A stretch of DNA of 64,000 nucleotides from Inia geoffrensis (GCA_036417435.1 CM070901.1:65592501-65656500), one strand, 5' to 3'. Counted from the first letter of the stretch, positions 38,520 through 50,540 are shown. The notes: a model not told the origin generated them from the letters alone. Numbers and translations are program-made.

Positions 38520-39424
38520 TTTAACATTTGTTGTAGAGCTGGTTTGGTGGTGCTGATTCTCTTAGCTTTTGCTTGTCTGTAAAACTTTCGATTTCTCTGT
38601 CAAATCTGAATGAGATCCTTGCTGGGTATTGTAATCTTGGTTGTAATTTCTTCCCTCTCATCACTTTAAATATATCATGCCAGTCCCTTCTGGCTTGTAG
38701 AGTTTCTGCTGAGAAATCAGCTGTTAACCTTATGGGAGTTCCCTTGTATGTTATTTGTTGTTTTTTACTTTCAATAATTTTTCTTTGTCTTTAATTTTTG
38801 TCAATTTGATTACTATGTGTCTCGACATGTTTTTCCTTGGGTTTATCCTGCTTGGGACTCTCTGCACAGCCTGGACTTGGGTGGTTACTTCCTTTCCCAT
38901 ATTAGGGAAATTTTCAACTATAATCTCTTCAAATATTTTCTCAGATCCTTTCTCTTTCTCTTCTCCTTCTGGGAACCATATAATGTGAATGTTGCTGCAT
39001 TTAATGTTCTCCCAGAAGTCTCTTAGGCTGTCTTCATTTCTTTTCATTCTTTTTTCTTTATTCTGTTCCACAGCAGTGAATTCCACCATTCTGTCTTCCA
39101 GGTCACTTATCCATTCTTCTGCCTCAGTTATTCTGCTATTGATTCCTTCTAGTGTGTTTTTCATTTCAGTTACTGCATTGTTCATCTGTTTGTTTGTTCT
39201 TTAATTCTTCTAAGTGTTTGTTCTAATTCTTCTAGGTTTTTCTTAAGCATTTCTTGCATCTTCTCGATATTTGCCTCCATTCTTTTTGTGAGGTCTTGTA
39301 TCATCTTCACTATCATTTTTCTGAATTATTTTTCTGGAAAGTTGCTTATCTCCACTTCATTTCATTGTTTTTCTGGGGTTTTATCTTGTTCCTTAATCTG
39401 GTACATATTCCTCCTCCTTTTCAT
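38520..39424 (-). pseudogene. L1 ORF1 remnant, copy B
   Basis: The ATG lies near 39,424. The longest open piece (39,185-38,751) has the coiled-coil end (INSRITEAEEWISDLEDRM) and the RNA-binding start (IIWFPEGEEKEKGSE), 144 residues. It is cut off on the 5' side by a frameshift and on the 3' side by a stop. The product in live L1 is the RNA-coating chaperone. Confidence 0.87.
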
Positions 39425-40279
39425 CTTGTCTATCTTTCTGTGAATGTGGTTTTTGTTCCACAGGCTGCAGGGTTGTAGTTCTTCTTGCTCCTCTGTCTGC
39501 CCTCTTATGGATGAGGCTATCTAAGAAGCTTGTGCAAGTTTCCTGTTGGGAGGGACTGGTGGTGGGTAGAGCTGGGTGTTGCTCTTGTGGGCAGAGCTCA
39601 GTAAAACTTTAATCTGCTTGTCTGCTGATGGCTGGGGTTGGGTTCCCTCTCTGTTGGTTGTTTGGCCTGAAGCAATCTAACACTGGAGATTACCTCCTCT
39701 TTGGTGGGGCAAATGGCGGACTCTGGGAGTTCTCATGCCAAAGAATACTTCCCAGAACTTCTGCTGCCAGTGTTCTTGTCCTCACAGTGAGCCACAGCCA
39801 CCCCCTGCCTATGCAGGAGACCCTCCAACACTAGCAGGTAGATCTGGTTCAGTCTCCTATGGAGTCACTGCTCCTTCTCCTGGGTCCCTATGTACACACT
39901 ACTTTGTGTGTGTTCTCCAAGGGTGGAATCTCTGTTTACCCCAGTCCAGTCGAAGTCCTGTAATCAAATCCCACTAGCCTTCAAAGTCTGATTCTCTAGG
40001 AATTCCTCCTCCCGTTGCCAGACCCCCAGGTTGCTGGACCTCCAGGTTTGGAAGCCTGATGTGGGACTCAGAACCTCCACTCCAGTGTGTAGGCTTCTGT
40101 GGTATAAGTGTTCTCCAGTTTGTGAGTCACCCACCCAGCAGTTATGGGATTTTATTTTATTGTGATTTCACCCCTCCTACCACCTCATTGTGGCTTCTCT
40201 TTGTCTTTGGATGTGGGGTATCTTTTTTGGTGAGTTTCAGTGTCTTCCTGTCATTGATTGTTCAACAGTTAGTTTTTTA

Positions 40280-40660
40280 AAATGTTTTAATTTCGGTATT
40301 AAAAAGAAAATGTCACATTAATTAGAGCTGATTATGATCACTATTGAAAGACTAATGGAGAAAGCTAGATAAGGCTGCCTTTTACAGGATGGTATTCAAA
40401 TAGAGACCAATCCTTACAAGAGTATTAGCCAAGTGCAACAATAGGTCTTTATATTAGTAAAATTGGACTAATAAATTAAAAATCCTGGATTTTTCAAAAT
40501 ATAAACAACTTCCTGTTTAATTTATATCACAGTAGGATAAACTGTCTAATGGAATAACATGCTCTTCATCACGTGGAGGTGTTTAAGTAGGAGCAAGATA
40601 GTAATTTATCAGAGATGATGTTGAAGGGGTCATGTATAAGGGAGAATATTGTTTCAATCA
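40280..40660. other. No recognised gene or repeat
   Basis: Nothing recognised. Confidence 0.35.
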
Positions 40661-40960
40661 TTGAGAAATATTTATTAAGCACTAACTATGAGAATGGTAA
40701 ATGGGCTTTTGCTGCATGGCAACTCTAATCAATTTGCAGAAGCTTCCTGGGACAATGTTGAGACGCGACAAATCTGTAGAAAGACTCCTATAATAGATTA
40801 GTAATGCTTGTCATAAAATCAAGAATAGGGAGAAACAGGTTAAGTTTTAGCTTGTTGTATTCCTGACCTACCTGTTTCCAAGCACTGTTGGATACTGAGG
40901 CTACAACGGTAAATAGCAGAGGTATATTCTCTGCTTTCATGAAACACATAGGAAGATAAA
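40660..40960 (-). mobile_element. L2 fragments
   Basis: GAGAAATATTTATTAAGCAC and, after a gap, CCAAGCACTGTTGGATACTG then CTACAACGGTAAATAGCAGA are complementary to the L2 3' end. It could be one element with an insertion or two fragments. Confidence 0.55.
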
Positions 40961-40964
40961 AAGA

Positions 40965-42390
40965 CCTCTATGAATTACTACCAATTGGCTTTCTAGGATT
41001 ACACTGGAAAACTTTTGTCCTAATAACTTCTCACTAAGCTTACTCTTGGGGCTAATTTGGAAAAATTTTTTCAAGTAGGAAATGAATGAGTAAGAATGTT
41101 TACTATAAATACAGAAGTTTTCTGCGGGGTTATCAAGAGATTTGCAATGTCATTTACTTCCTGAATGTCAATGAAGACCTTGTTGGGTAAAGCCCAGTAA
41201 GCAAGGAACACCCATTGAGGGAGCCTCTAGGTTCTGAAGTATCTTTTCTATTCTATAACCAGTGGGTCAGAAACACCCATCTCAGGGAAGTTTTTGGTTG
41301 CTTGTGTTTGTTTTATTGTTTTCTGGAAGGAACAACTACAAGTCAAGGTCAGAGGATAAGAAATAACTATATGAAGTGTCTGAGGGAAAAGATTCCTCAT
41401 TAACTTAAACACTGTTGAGAGAAAGGGATGATGACATAATACCAGTTAATTACAGAAGTCTTGATTAAGGAGTTGGAGCTACCGGGCATGAAAACAACCA
41501 AGGGAGGCAAGCAAAGAAGCAACTGCTTTGGGAAGAAGTGCACAGCCAAACCTGCTCATGGAATGGACACCCCAAAGGAAAGTTATTAAGGCAAAAGACG
41601 TCAGAATGGTAACAGATCAAGAAAACCCTTGAGAGAGTCAGAAATGAAGACGCTGGAAGCATTGACAGATGCCCTAGATTGTCAGTGAGATGTTGGAAGG
41701 ACTTCCTGGCCCTCTCTGTACCTGACTTTAGAGGAAAATGTAAAAACTGGTAGATAAGTCATTTTATATCAGTTGAAACTCACCCATGAGTAGCTCTCCA
41801 GGTGAAGGCTAAGAAACACTCTCAAACTCCCTGTAAAAAGATACATAAATTCCTGAAAGCTCCTAAAAAGAATGTTCTATTATGACTCATTATTCCACAT
41901 GGGTAGATTGGATACTAAATAAAGAAAACTGGGTCAGGCATTGTAGGTGATTCCCAAAATATTTGAAAATATAGTCTGTCTTCTATGAGATTTCATTCTA
42001 ATTGAAAAGATAAAACAATCACTCAGTAGTATAAGAGGAGTGAAAGACAGATTTTGATAAAGGCCAATTGAGCAAGAAAAAAGATTAAAATTGATCCTAA
42101 AGGTGGGAGATGAATTATTTAAGTAGAGGAGGGGAGAGAACAGTTTTCTTGAGCATCATCAAAAGACAGAATTCAAGAGTCAAAATAAATCTCCCAACAT
42201 CCTCATAACAACCTTACCCAATAATCTTATGGTTCTCTAAGTATGAAGGTGAATTTCACATATGACATGGTATCTCCTTTAAATTTAGTAACTTTACAGT
42301 CTCACTTTCCAGTATATCTCCAAGTCCTCTACATTACAGCCACATCAGCCTATTCACAGAATACAACATAACATGCACTCAATTCCATTA
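40965..42390. other. No recognised gene or repeat
   Basis: About 1.4 kb of mixed sequence with only short chance frames. Confidence 0.4.
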
Positions 42391-42399
42391 TTTCTTACC

Positions 42400-42715
42400 T
42401 CTTCTCAGTCTGGAATGTCCTCCTCTCTCCCCCACATCCACATCCACAAAACTTTTCTTCTCCATGAATCTTTTCTGATCCATCTAACAAGAATTAACTG
42501 TTCCTTTATCTTCAATCCAACATGTCCCTTGTAGTTTTCACTATATTCTACATTATATGGTATTAAAATTAACTGATTGCAATCTATTTCCTCCATTAGA
42601 TTGTACACTCCTTGAGTAAAGTCATATCACTCCTTACTTGTTTTTGAAATTTCCTAGTTCCTAGTACAGTTCTTTGCAGATAGAAGGTGCTTAATCAAAG
42701 TCAACCATGCAACCA
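42400..42715 (+). mobile_element. L2 LINE 3' region
   Basis: Sense L2: CTGGAATGTCCTCCTCTCTC, TAGATTGTACACTCCTTGAG and GATAGAAGGTGCTTAATCAA in the family order. Confidence 0.8.
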
Positions 42716-42799
42716 AACACCAAGCCACCTTCACCAATTTCTACACAAGCACACTAAGTATTTTGGGATTCTGCTTTATTATCTGTTCATATAGAATAT

Positions 42800-43035
42800 A
42801 TACTATTTAGAGTATAGTTCTGGAGCCCAGAATGCCAGGGTTCAGATCCTGGATCAGCTACTTAAGAGCTATATGATCTTAGATAAACTAATTAATGTCT
42901 CTATGCTTCAGTTTCTTCATCTGTAAAGTGGGAGTAATAACAGATCTTATACCATAGTAGTTGTGAGGCTTAAATAATTTAATCAACATAAACCCCTTAG
43001 AACACAGGGTCTGTCACACAATAAGCACAGTAAAT
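42800..43035 (+). mobile_element. MIR SINE, well preserved
   Basis: GGGTTCAGATCCTGGATCAG, TTCAGTTTCTTCATCTGTAA, AGTGGGAGTAATAACAG, TTGTGAGGCTTAAATAATTT and a CAATAAGCACAG end give a nearly complete sense MIR. Confidence 0.9.
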
Positions 43036-43335
43036 TTTAGCTATTTCCTCACAACCCTAATTATCTAATTGTAATTCTACTTTGACTGGTAAAATTATTG
43101 TATTTGCCTGTACATACTTGAAGCAGACACCATTGTTTGCCCAACAAATATTCTATCACTCTTTTTTGCTATTTGTTTCTTGTTATCCACCTCTGTGAAG
43201 ATATATGCTTAGAGAAAGTAAACTCATCAGTTCAAAGGTAAATCCTAAGTAATCTAAATGAAACATGGTAATTCCATTCTCCATGGTTTAAAGGTAGGTA
43301 TGTAATGAAACAATTAGAGAGATACACTGGAGAAC

Positions 43336-43673
43336 TTCTAAATTCCTTTCTCTTTCTATCCCCACCTCCCTCATCTCCTCCTCCTCATCTTCCTCCTTTT
43401 CTTTTCTTTCTCATCTTTTATTTTCTCTTCTTTTCTTTTCCTTTCCTTCCTCCCACCATCCCACCCTTTCTTTCCTTCTGTCCTTTCATTTTCTTTCTTT
43501 CTTCCTTCCTTCTTTCCTCCCTCCTTCTCTCCCTCTCTTTCTTTCTTTTTCCTTTCCTCCTTCCTTCCTTCCTCTTTCTTTCTTTTTCTTTCATTCTTTT
43601 TCCTTCCTTCCTTCTTTCCTTCCTTCCTTCCTTCCTTCCTTCCTTCCTTCCTCCCTCCTTCCCTCCTTCCTTC

Positions 43674-43723
<50 letters not shown>

Positions 43724-43734
43724 TTTCTTTCTTC

Positions 43735-43806
<72 letters not shown>

Positions 43807-43927
43807 TTTCTTTCTCTTTCTTTCTTTCTTCTTCTTTCCTCCCTCTCTCCCTCCCTTCCTTCCTTCCTCCCTCCATCCCTCTCTCTCTCCCACTTTCTTT
43901 CCTTCTTTCTTCCTTCCCTCCTTACTT
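43336..43927 (+). repeat. Polypyrimidine tract, (CTTT)n and (CCTT)n
   Basis: Almost 600 bp of C and T on the plus strand, with a clean (CTTT)n core around 43,676-43,805 broken by two CCTTT units, and (CCTT)n around 43,605-43,653. The edges are less regular (TCTCCTCCTCCTCATCTTCC). Long frames on both strands (up to 279 residues) are products of the repeat and code for nothing. Such tracts can form triplex DNA and vary in length. Confidence 0.95.
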
Positions 43928-44149
43928 TTCAACAAAGCAACATACCAGAAAAGACAGTTCCGCTTCTGCTCTTAACTGTGATACCTATCACTGCAGCAGC
44001 CATTGTGTGACTGAAAGTGTCATGGCCACACTGATGATAAACACACTAATGATGTCAGAGCAGAGAGAAAGAGCTTGGATCCAAACTGATATTGTTGACT
44101 CCATTTGTTTGCTAAACTTTTATACATATAAGAAACACCTATGATACCA

Positions 44150-44750
44150 ATTTTAAGAGTACAAATTTTGGGGTCTTACCCTAAGCCCCAGAAACAGAGT
44201 ATCCAAGACAAGACGCTAGAAACTGTGATTTTTAAGCAATGAGTCTTAACATCAGGGAAATTTAGAAATACTTGTTTAGTCTATCTTCAGTTTAGTTTCC
44301 TATTACTTCATCTAATACTATTTCTATTATTTCATTTCATATCCTACCTGATATAAAAATGTACTCAATCGCATTGTTAAGGTACCAATATTGGACTATT
44401 GTAAAATTTCAGTGAGGAAAGCTCCTTGGAGTTGTAAATAGGTTTAATAATCCTTCACATTCCAACTGTGCTTAAGGGACTTCCCCCTTCCCAAGCTTCC
44501 CTATTCCTGTAATTCTTGGTTGTTTTCAGTGGGCAAAGGCATCAAGGAATGTTTAAAGCAACCTTAAAAGGTAAAATCAATCATACACTCTTTTGCACTA
44601 ATAGACACTCATCTAGTAGCATGCAAGCAAATTATAAAGTGAAATGCAGCTTAACCAAGCCACACCTTAACTGGGCTCATAAAGGCACCAAACTAGCTAC
44701 CTTGTCTGGATTTGATTTGCTTTCATTTTAGGATATAGTATCACCCTTTG
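44150..44750. other. No recognised gene or repeat
   Basis: A weak MER5-like stretch at about 44,160-44,260 is not good enough to call. Confidence 0.35.
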
Positions 44751-44757
44751 TACCTGT

Positions 44758-45142
44758 TATGGGCTGAGCTGTCTCCCCAAAATTTGTATGTTGAAGTCTT
44801 AATCCCCAGTACCTCAGAATGTGACTGAATTTGGTTTAGGGTCTTGAAAGAGGTAATTAAATTAAAGTGAGGTATATGGATAGGCCCTAATCCAATATGA
44901 TGGGTGCATTTGTGAGAAGAGGAGATTAGGATACAGACACACACACAGAGAAGACCACATGAAGACATGGAGAAGACAGCCATCTACAAGCCCAAGGAGA
45001 GATGTTTTCAGAAGAAATCAACCCTGCCAACACCTTGATCTTGGACTTCTAGTATCCAGAACTGTGTGGGAAAAAAATGTCTATTGTTTAAGCCACCCAA
45101 TCAGTGGTACTTTGTATGATAGCCCTAGTAAACTAATACAGT
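44758..45142 (+). mobile_element. MaLR LTR (MLT1B-like)
   Basis: A well-preserved sense LTR: starts TGTTATGGGCTGAGCTGTCT, then CCCCAGTACCTCAGAATGTG, GGCCCTAATCCAATATGATG, CTGCCAACACCTTGATCTTG, TTGTTTAAGCCACCCAATCA, and ends AACTAATACA. It has the TG...CA ends of a retroviral LTR. No internal region is adjacent, so it looks like a solo LTR. Confidence 0.88.
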
Positions 45143-45144
45143 GC

Positions 45145-45400
45145 TTTTTATACATGAATCTTTGCAACTTACCTTTCTACCTGCTCTGATATCTTCTGAA
45201 TCATGGGCAAAGCCTGCACCTTAGTTGTCAGTGTTGCCAATGACTGAGTCTATATTAGGATTCTGTTCCTGCCAAAACCAGCCATTCTCGGGACTAGCAT
45301 TGCAATCTGAGAAAAAGACTACACTATTTTGTAGTATCCTCTTTCTATTTAACTTTAAACTATTTGAGGGTAGAGATAGTCTTCCTGCGTGTGCATCAAA
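45145..45400. other. No recognised gene or repeat
   Basis: Nothing recognised. Confidence 0.35.
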
Positions 45401-45404
45401 ATCA

Positions 45405-45568
45405 ATTTATGCTTGTCTGTTTTTCTCTCCACTGAGCGTGTCTTGAGGATAAAACTGTCTTGCTCAGCTTTATTATTCCAGCACCTATCACAATGACTAG
45501 TACATAATAGGTTTGCCAAAAATGCATGTTAAAAAATGAACAGTGAATGAGTGAACGAATGAATGAAA
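45405..45568 (+). mobile_element. L2 LINE 3' end
   Basis: TTATTCCAGCACCTATCACA, ACTAGTACATAATAGGTTTG and a degenerate TGAA/CGAA tail (GAGTGAACGAATGAATGAA) mark the sense 3' end of L2. Confidence 0.8.
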
Positions 45569-45569
45569 C

Positions 45570-46007
45570 ACAAGTAACATGAAGTCCAGAGAAACAGTAC
45601 ACTATTATGCACCAACCAGGCATTTGATAAATATGCCAACTAGCTGACTAGCGAACACAGCAGCTCTATAAAGATAACAAATTACATCACTTTTCCCCAG
45701 CTAGATTGATTACATATATTACCGTGGCTATTTCTTCCTTGCAACATTTTTCATTATAGGGAATATTAATGAGTTAACAAGAATTCTATCTCTGTTTATC
45801 TTCTTTCCCATTTTAACAAGTAATTCTGATGCTAATTGACAAATCTCTAGATTTATAATAACCTGACCACCATGAAAATAGCAGCGTGGTGCAACATTTT
45901 AAAAATTTTCTGTGCAAAAGTAATTATTGAAATTCCTTGGTAAAAATTTGAAAACATATCAATAACAAATACTAACCATCTCCAGGTAGGAAGATTTTCC
46001 AGGGTTT
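45570..46007. other. No recognised gene or repeat
   Basis: AT-rich; nothing recognised. Confidence 0.35.
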
Positions 46008-46253
46008 TCAGGTCACAACTTTTTTTTTTCTTTTTTTTTTCTTTTGCACTATGCAGGCCTCCCACTGCTGTGGCCTCTCTTGTTGTGGAGCACAGTCTCT
46101 GGACGCACAGGCTCAGTGGCCATAGCTCACGGGCCCAGCCGCTACGTGGCATGTGGGACCTTCCCGGAACCAGGGAACGAACCCGTGTCTCCTGCATCGG
46201 CAGGCGGACTCAACCACTGCGCCACCAGGGAAGCCCCTCAGGTCACAACTTTT
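46008..46253 (-). mobile_element. CHR-type SINE with target-site duplication
   Basis: This is the complement of the same SINE type as at 1.85 kb: a T-rich tail, then GCCTCCCACTGCTGTGGCCT and the CATCGGCAGGCGGACTCAAC core, ending GCGCCACCAGGGAAGCCC. It has a perfect 16-bp duplication, TCAGGTCACAACTTTT, at 46008-46023 and 46238-46253. Confidence 0.96.
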
Positions 46254-46400
46254 CAATCAATTAATCAATATATATTTATTTAGCCTCTAAAATGTTCAAT
46301 GTACTATGCTAGGCATCAGTGGGGACAGAAAATAATATGTAAATTTCTTCTTTCTTACCTCAGAGTACTTATATTTGACTGCGTTGAAAAAATATATACA
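46254..46400 (-). mobile_element. L2 fragment
   Basis: ATATATTTATTTAGCCTCTA and TACTATGCTAGGCATCAGTG match the complement of the L2 3' end. The CHR SINE next to it was inserted at its edge. Confidence 0.65.
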
Positions 46401-47470
46401 GGTGAAAAGTTTATATGTCAGAATAACACTACAGGTATTGTGAATGTCAAATAATTTATGTGTAATTTAATATGTAATAAACTTGATAAAAATAATTTAT
46501 ATGATGTAGAATTTCCTGCAATAAGTTTCATTTTGGAGAATATATATGAAATGTATTTTTGTGTATATGCATGTGTGCATAAAAAATATTGCAGGGAGTA
46601 ATGAATATCAGTCTAGGAAGATAAATACCAAAATGTAACAGTAGTTGTCTTTGGGTGGTAAGGTTCTGAAATGTCTGCTTACTATACTGTGTGAATTTTT
46701 ACAGTTATGCATACAATAGCTTTGTGTAATTAAAAATATGAGGCTTTGAATAGCAACTACCAAATGCGGGGGGAATATAAAGAGTAAAAGCAAAGACTTC
46801 TAAAGAAGAGGAGACAACTAGGACTGGAATATTCAGGAAAAGCATTGTGGAGAAGGTTGGACATGAGCTAGGCTTTGAAGGATGGGTAGAACTGGGGTGA
46901 TGGAAGATGCTGGAGGACACTCATATTTGCACATAAACAGTACCTTTAAGTCAACACAAAGTAACACCACACACTGACCACCGCACGAGTGGTCCATAGG
47001 CCCCTCAAAAGCTGTTGACCTTGATATTCCAGAACATCTCATTTATTCCTTGCCTTTTTTTCTATTGCCCTCTGGCCTCAGAATCTCAGTCTTGTCTCAT
47101 ATTTGTAAGTCTAGGACTGGTCTTTGGACTTGGCCTTGAAATTGATTTTTCCTCTTTGGCTTCTGCCCGTTCTCAAGGACCCTGACACAAATGCTCCTCT
47201 CTCAACCCACTTTAAGTAGCATACCTCACTATAACCAGCCCCAGGACCCATCCCTCTGTCCTGGCACTAGCTAGCCTCTCAGTGGGGTGTGTTTAGTCCT
47301 CATCAACCCCAGAGGAGAACATGTTTGACTCCAGACACAGGAAATGGAATGGCAAAGTGTGTAATGTACAAAGTACGTTTAGAGGCCAATGTTCAGAGTT
47401 CAGAAGGAGGGCTCATCTAGGGTAAGTGAGGACAAAGCTGGGTAAGATTGAGAAAGACCTTGAAGGTAAG
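46400..47470. other. No recognised gene or repeat
   Basis: Mixed sequence, slightly GC-richer after 46,950. Nothing recognised. Confidence 0.35.
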
Positions 47471-47947
47471 TGTATTAGTTTCTTAGTGTTGCTCTAACAA
47501 ATTATCAAAAACATAATAGCTTAAAATAACAAAACAACATAAATTTATACGAGTGAGCTAAAATCAAGGTATTGGCAAGGTTGTATTCCTTCTGGAAGTA
47601 GCAAAGAAGAATCTGTTTCTTTGCCTCCAGCTTCTAGAGGCTGCCCACATTCCTTGACTCATAGCCCGTTCCACCTTCAAAGCCTGCAATGGTCAGTTGC
47701 ATCTTTCTCACATTAACTGACTCTGACTTTTCTTCTGCCTCTCTTTCGACTTTTAAGGACACTTGTGATTACATTGGGCCCACCCAGATAATCCAGGAGA
47801 GCCTTTCTTTCATAAAGTCAGCTGATATTAACAACCTTAATTCCACCTGCTACCTTAATGCCTCTTTGCCATGTAATGTAACATATTCACAGGTTCTGAG
47901 CATTAGGATGTGGACATCTTTAAGAGGGCATTATTCTGCCTGTCACA
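47471..47947 (-). mobile_element. MaLR LTR (MLT1-type)
   Basis: This is the complement of an MLT1-type LTR: TGTATTAGTTTCTTAGTGTT at one end, then AATCAAGGTATTGGCAAGGT, GCTTCTAGAGGCTGCCCACA, GTGATTACATTGGGCCCACC, CATATTCACAGGTTCTGAGC, and CATTATTCTGCCTGTCACA at the other end. The TG...CA ends are visible. It is non-coding. Confidence 0.87.
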
Positions 47948-47949
47948 GA

Positions 47950-49195
47950 TAGATTAAAGATTTGAATTTTGTCCTCTAGATAATGGGGAAATTTTGAGAG
48001 TTCTTAATAAGTTACAATGTAAAAGGAAGATTAAGATGCATACAATCGCTTGGCTCATTTATTACCAGAAAATTGTTATTTCCCCCTTAAATGATTAAAT
48101 TCTAGATCATATCATCAGGAGATCCATGTCCACTTTTTGCAACTCCATTTTCACAAAGGGAAACAGGATCATAGGGATCTAAAAGTGGCAAGTTACATAC
48201 TACTTTGATCAAAAATTAAACCAGCAGAATTATGTGATGAGGTGAATTCCTCCCAGGCTCAAATATTCTGTGTCTGTGCACAATGATGCTTTCATTATAG
48301 CAGATGGCAGTAGATTTGACTCAACCAATCTCAATTCTCCATCATACTATGTCTCTCTATCTTCCTATGACTTTCTGCCACCCCCCCAAAATTAATTTCA
48401 GACAGGCCTTTGTGCTTTGGCTGACATTCAAAACTGTCACCTCCGTGCACACATTAACTCCAAGGCCTCTGTCATCTCTTACATTAAAATTCTATCACTA
48501 GGAGTCAGCACAGCTTGACTCAGCAAGCTAAGGGGTTGGTCTGAGCAAGATACAGTGACAGCAGGCTTCTCCTGTGACAACTTCGGACAATTTGACAGCA
48601 ATAAGACACCCTCCTTAGAACCAGTTGCAGCTCTTGTTGACCCAAGTGGGAAGGTCATCTTTCTGAGCAATTCTCTCCCCTTCCCATGAGAAAGAAAGGC
48701 CAAGGGTTACAAGATGTAGGTTGTGAATATTTTATGGTTAAATGACCACAACAGTGAGGAACAATTAGTAAATTCCACAATCTAGGTTTATATTCTAATT
48801 GTGAAGTATAGCTGTTTGCTAGCTTAAGAGGGACTCTTTAAAATGACAGCTCAAGAAATATACCCACAATGTGGGTAATAGGCCATTGGCAATTCTGTGT
48901 AGAATCCTGATAAGGAAAATGATTTTGAAATCACCAAGTCTTCCTCAGTTTCAAATAATGATCAGAGAGGTAAAATTTCCAGCGGCCACACTATTGACGG
49001 CCACAACTCACCGTCTCCCTATCTTCCCCATGCCTGTCCGTTCTTGTGTGGTCTCTCATTCGAGTGTGTTGTGCAGCTCATACCACGATCTGGGTTTGGA
49101 GACAAAAAATTCATGAGGATCACAGTTTAAGGATTCATTCACTCAGCTTTTTGGACTAAGTTAAATTACACACAAACACATGAAAAATGACAAAC
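47950..49195. other. No recognised gene or repeat
   Basis: About 1.2 kb; the stretch at 48,490-48,720 is GC-richer and may be a decayed element. I do not recognise it. Confidence 0.35.
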
Positions 49196-49199
49196 AATA

Positions 49200-49310
49200 A
49201 AGCATTCACTTCAAAGGTCACTTCCTCTATGAAGTCTTTTTTGGCCTCTCCCCAACTCCCGGGAAAAGCGAGTGTCTCACCCCTATATTCCCCCACTGTG
49301 GTCTTTTTTC
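49200..49310 (+). mobile_element. L2 fragment, interrupted
   Basis: AGGTCACTTCCTCTATGAAG and TTTTGGCCTCTCCCCAACTC match the sense L2 region upstream of its 3' end. It breaks off shortly before the hairpin at 49,341. Confidence 0.55.
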
Positions 49311-49340
49311 TTAATTCAATTTAATTTTATAATATGTAAA

Positions 49341-49375
49341 ATTGCATTGTTTAGGGCTTCCCTAAACAATGCAAT
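49341..49375. repeat. Perfect hairpin: 16-bp arms, 3-base loop
   Basis: The arm ATTGCATTGTTTAGGG (49,341-49,356), loop CTT, and the exact complement (49,360-49,375). The centre reads GGGCTTCCCT, the same as the first bases of a CHR SINE. Confidence 0.97.
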
Positions 49376-49379
49376 GGCT

Positions 49380-50325
49380 GGGATTTTATTCTTAAGTGAC
49401 TGTCACAACCGTAACATCAGTGTCTATCATTTGGGAGGGAAGTAACAGTGAATGGCTACAGCAGACATGCCATCGGGCTTAGAGTCAGCGGTACAATAGA
49501 ATGGAGTTTTGCCCCTTTCGGAAATGAGTCTGAGCTCGGTGGCGGCGGGGGGGGTGTCACCTAAAATACTGAGCTTGTTTCATTCTCTGTAAAATTTGGT
49601 ATGAAGCACACTTCACCAAAGGTTTGTGTAGATTAAATGAGATCTTTGAAAAGAAGCTCTACAACTTTATTCCCCATTTGGAATGATTGCACAACAACTA
49701 ATTTTTCATGTAATGGGCATGCTACTTTTTTAAGATAAAGTGTGGGCTATTTGGAACTCTTCTGCCTGACGTAATGCTGTTCAACCACAAGAGCACATTA
49801 CTTGTAAAAATGGTCCCCATAGCTGTCTCTAGCTGCTTTTTAACTTAATTTTATCGTTAATAGAGATTTTGAGCAGAACATATCATATCACCAAATCACT
49901 ACTGGAGGGGAGATTGGGATAGAGAGTACAGTGTCATGGAGAAGGAACTGTGAAGTAAACAGAAGAAGATCATCAAGTTCAAAGACTGTTATCCCAGACC
50001 TGATCTTCTCCAGACACTATTCACAGCCATCTCAGATTTCCGGGACTTCATACCACTGAAGCTGCTCTTGGGATGTCAGATTCTATCTGAAACTTGGTGT
50101 GTCAGCATGAGGCTGGCCAAATATTCAAATAAACAGTGTTTAGGAGAAACTTCATTGTAAGAAAGATGACAGAGGGGTAGACTTAGGTGACTCCATTCCA
50201 AGAAGACAGATCTGTGCTGTCATATGGCAGCCAGTTGCCAAGCGAGGGTCACCATAAAAGCAATAAAAAAAAGTGGGAACGCTTCTTTTCTTTGATAATA
50301 ACAACCAATATTTCTAGAGCACTTC
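49380..50325. other. No recognised gene or repeat
   Basis: Includes a G-rich run at 49,538-49,556. Nothing else recognised. Confidence 0.35.
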
Positions 50326-50329
50326 AGAA

Positions 50330-50540
50330 TTCACAGAGAAATTCATGTACTTTAATTTATTTGAGCCTTTCTGCAATTCTGAATATGTTATTTTCCCCAT
50401 GTTGTAGCTGAAGAAATAGAAGTTCAGAAAGATTTAGGGCTTTAATGAAGCTCATACAGCCTTTAAGTAACAGAACTGGGATTCAAATGCAGCTATGTTT
50501 ATGCCAGATTTGAGGCTTTAGACTCAGAGCTGCAGGGACA
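50330..50540 (-). mobile_element. MIR SINE
   Basis: TTTTCCCCATGTTGTAGCTG, AGAAATAGAAGTTCAGAAAG, GAAGCTCATACAGCCTTTAA and ACAGAACTGGGATTCAAATG are the complement of the MIR core. Confidence 0.82.

Larger units (their letters stand above)
34389..40276 (-). mobile_element. L1 retrotransposon, nearly full length, inactive (copy B)
   Basis: On the minus strand the 5' UTR starts at about 40,276, only some 80 bases short of the 5' end seen in copy A. It then has ORF1 (about 39,424-38,520), ORF2 (about 38,440-34,640) and a 3' UTR ending in poly-A (poly-T from 34,389). The 3' UTR matches copy A. Many stops and frameshifts make it inactive. No clear target-site duplication was found. Confidence 0.95.

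Noticed and set aside
43305..44144. 279-residue open frame, the longest in the window, and Lys/Arg/Glu-rich frames opposite it
   Set aside because: They are produced by a 4-base repeat, which has no stop codons in several frames. The frame has no domain and simply runs on into unrelated sequence.
44160..44260. Possible MER5-like element
   Set aside because: A few short words match in order, but similarity is too weak to call by eye.
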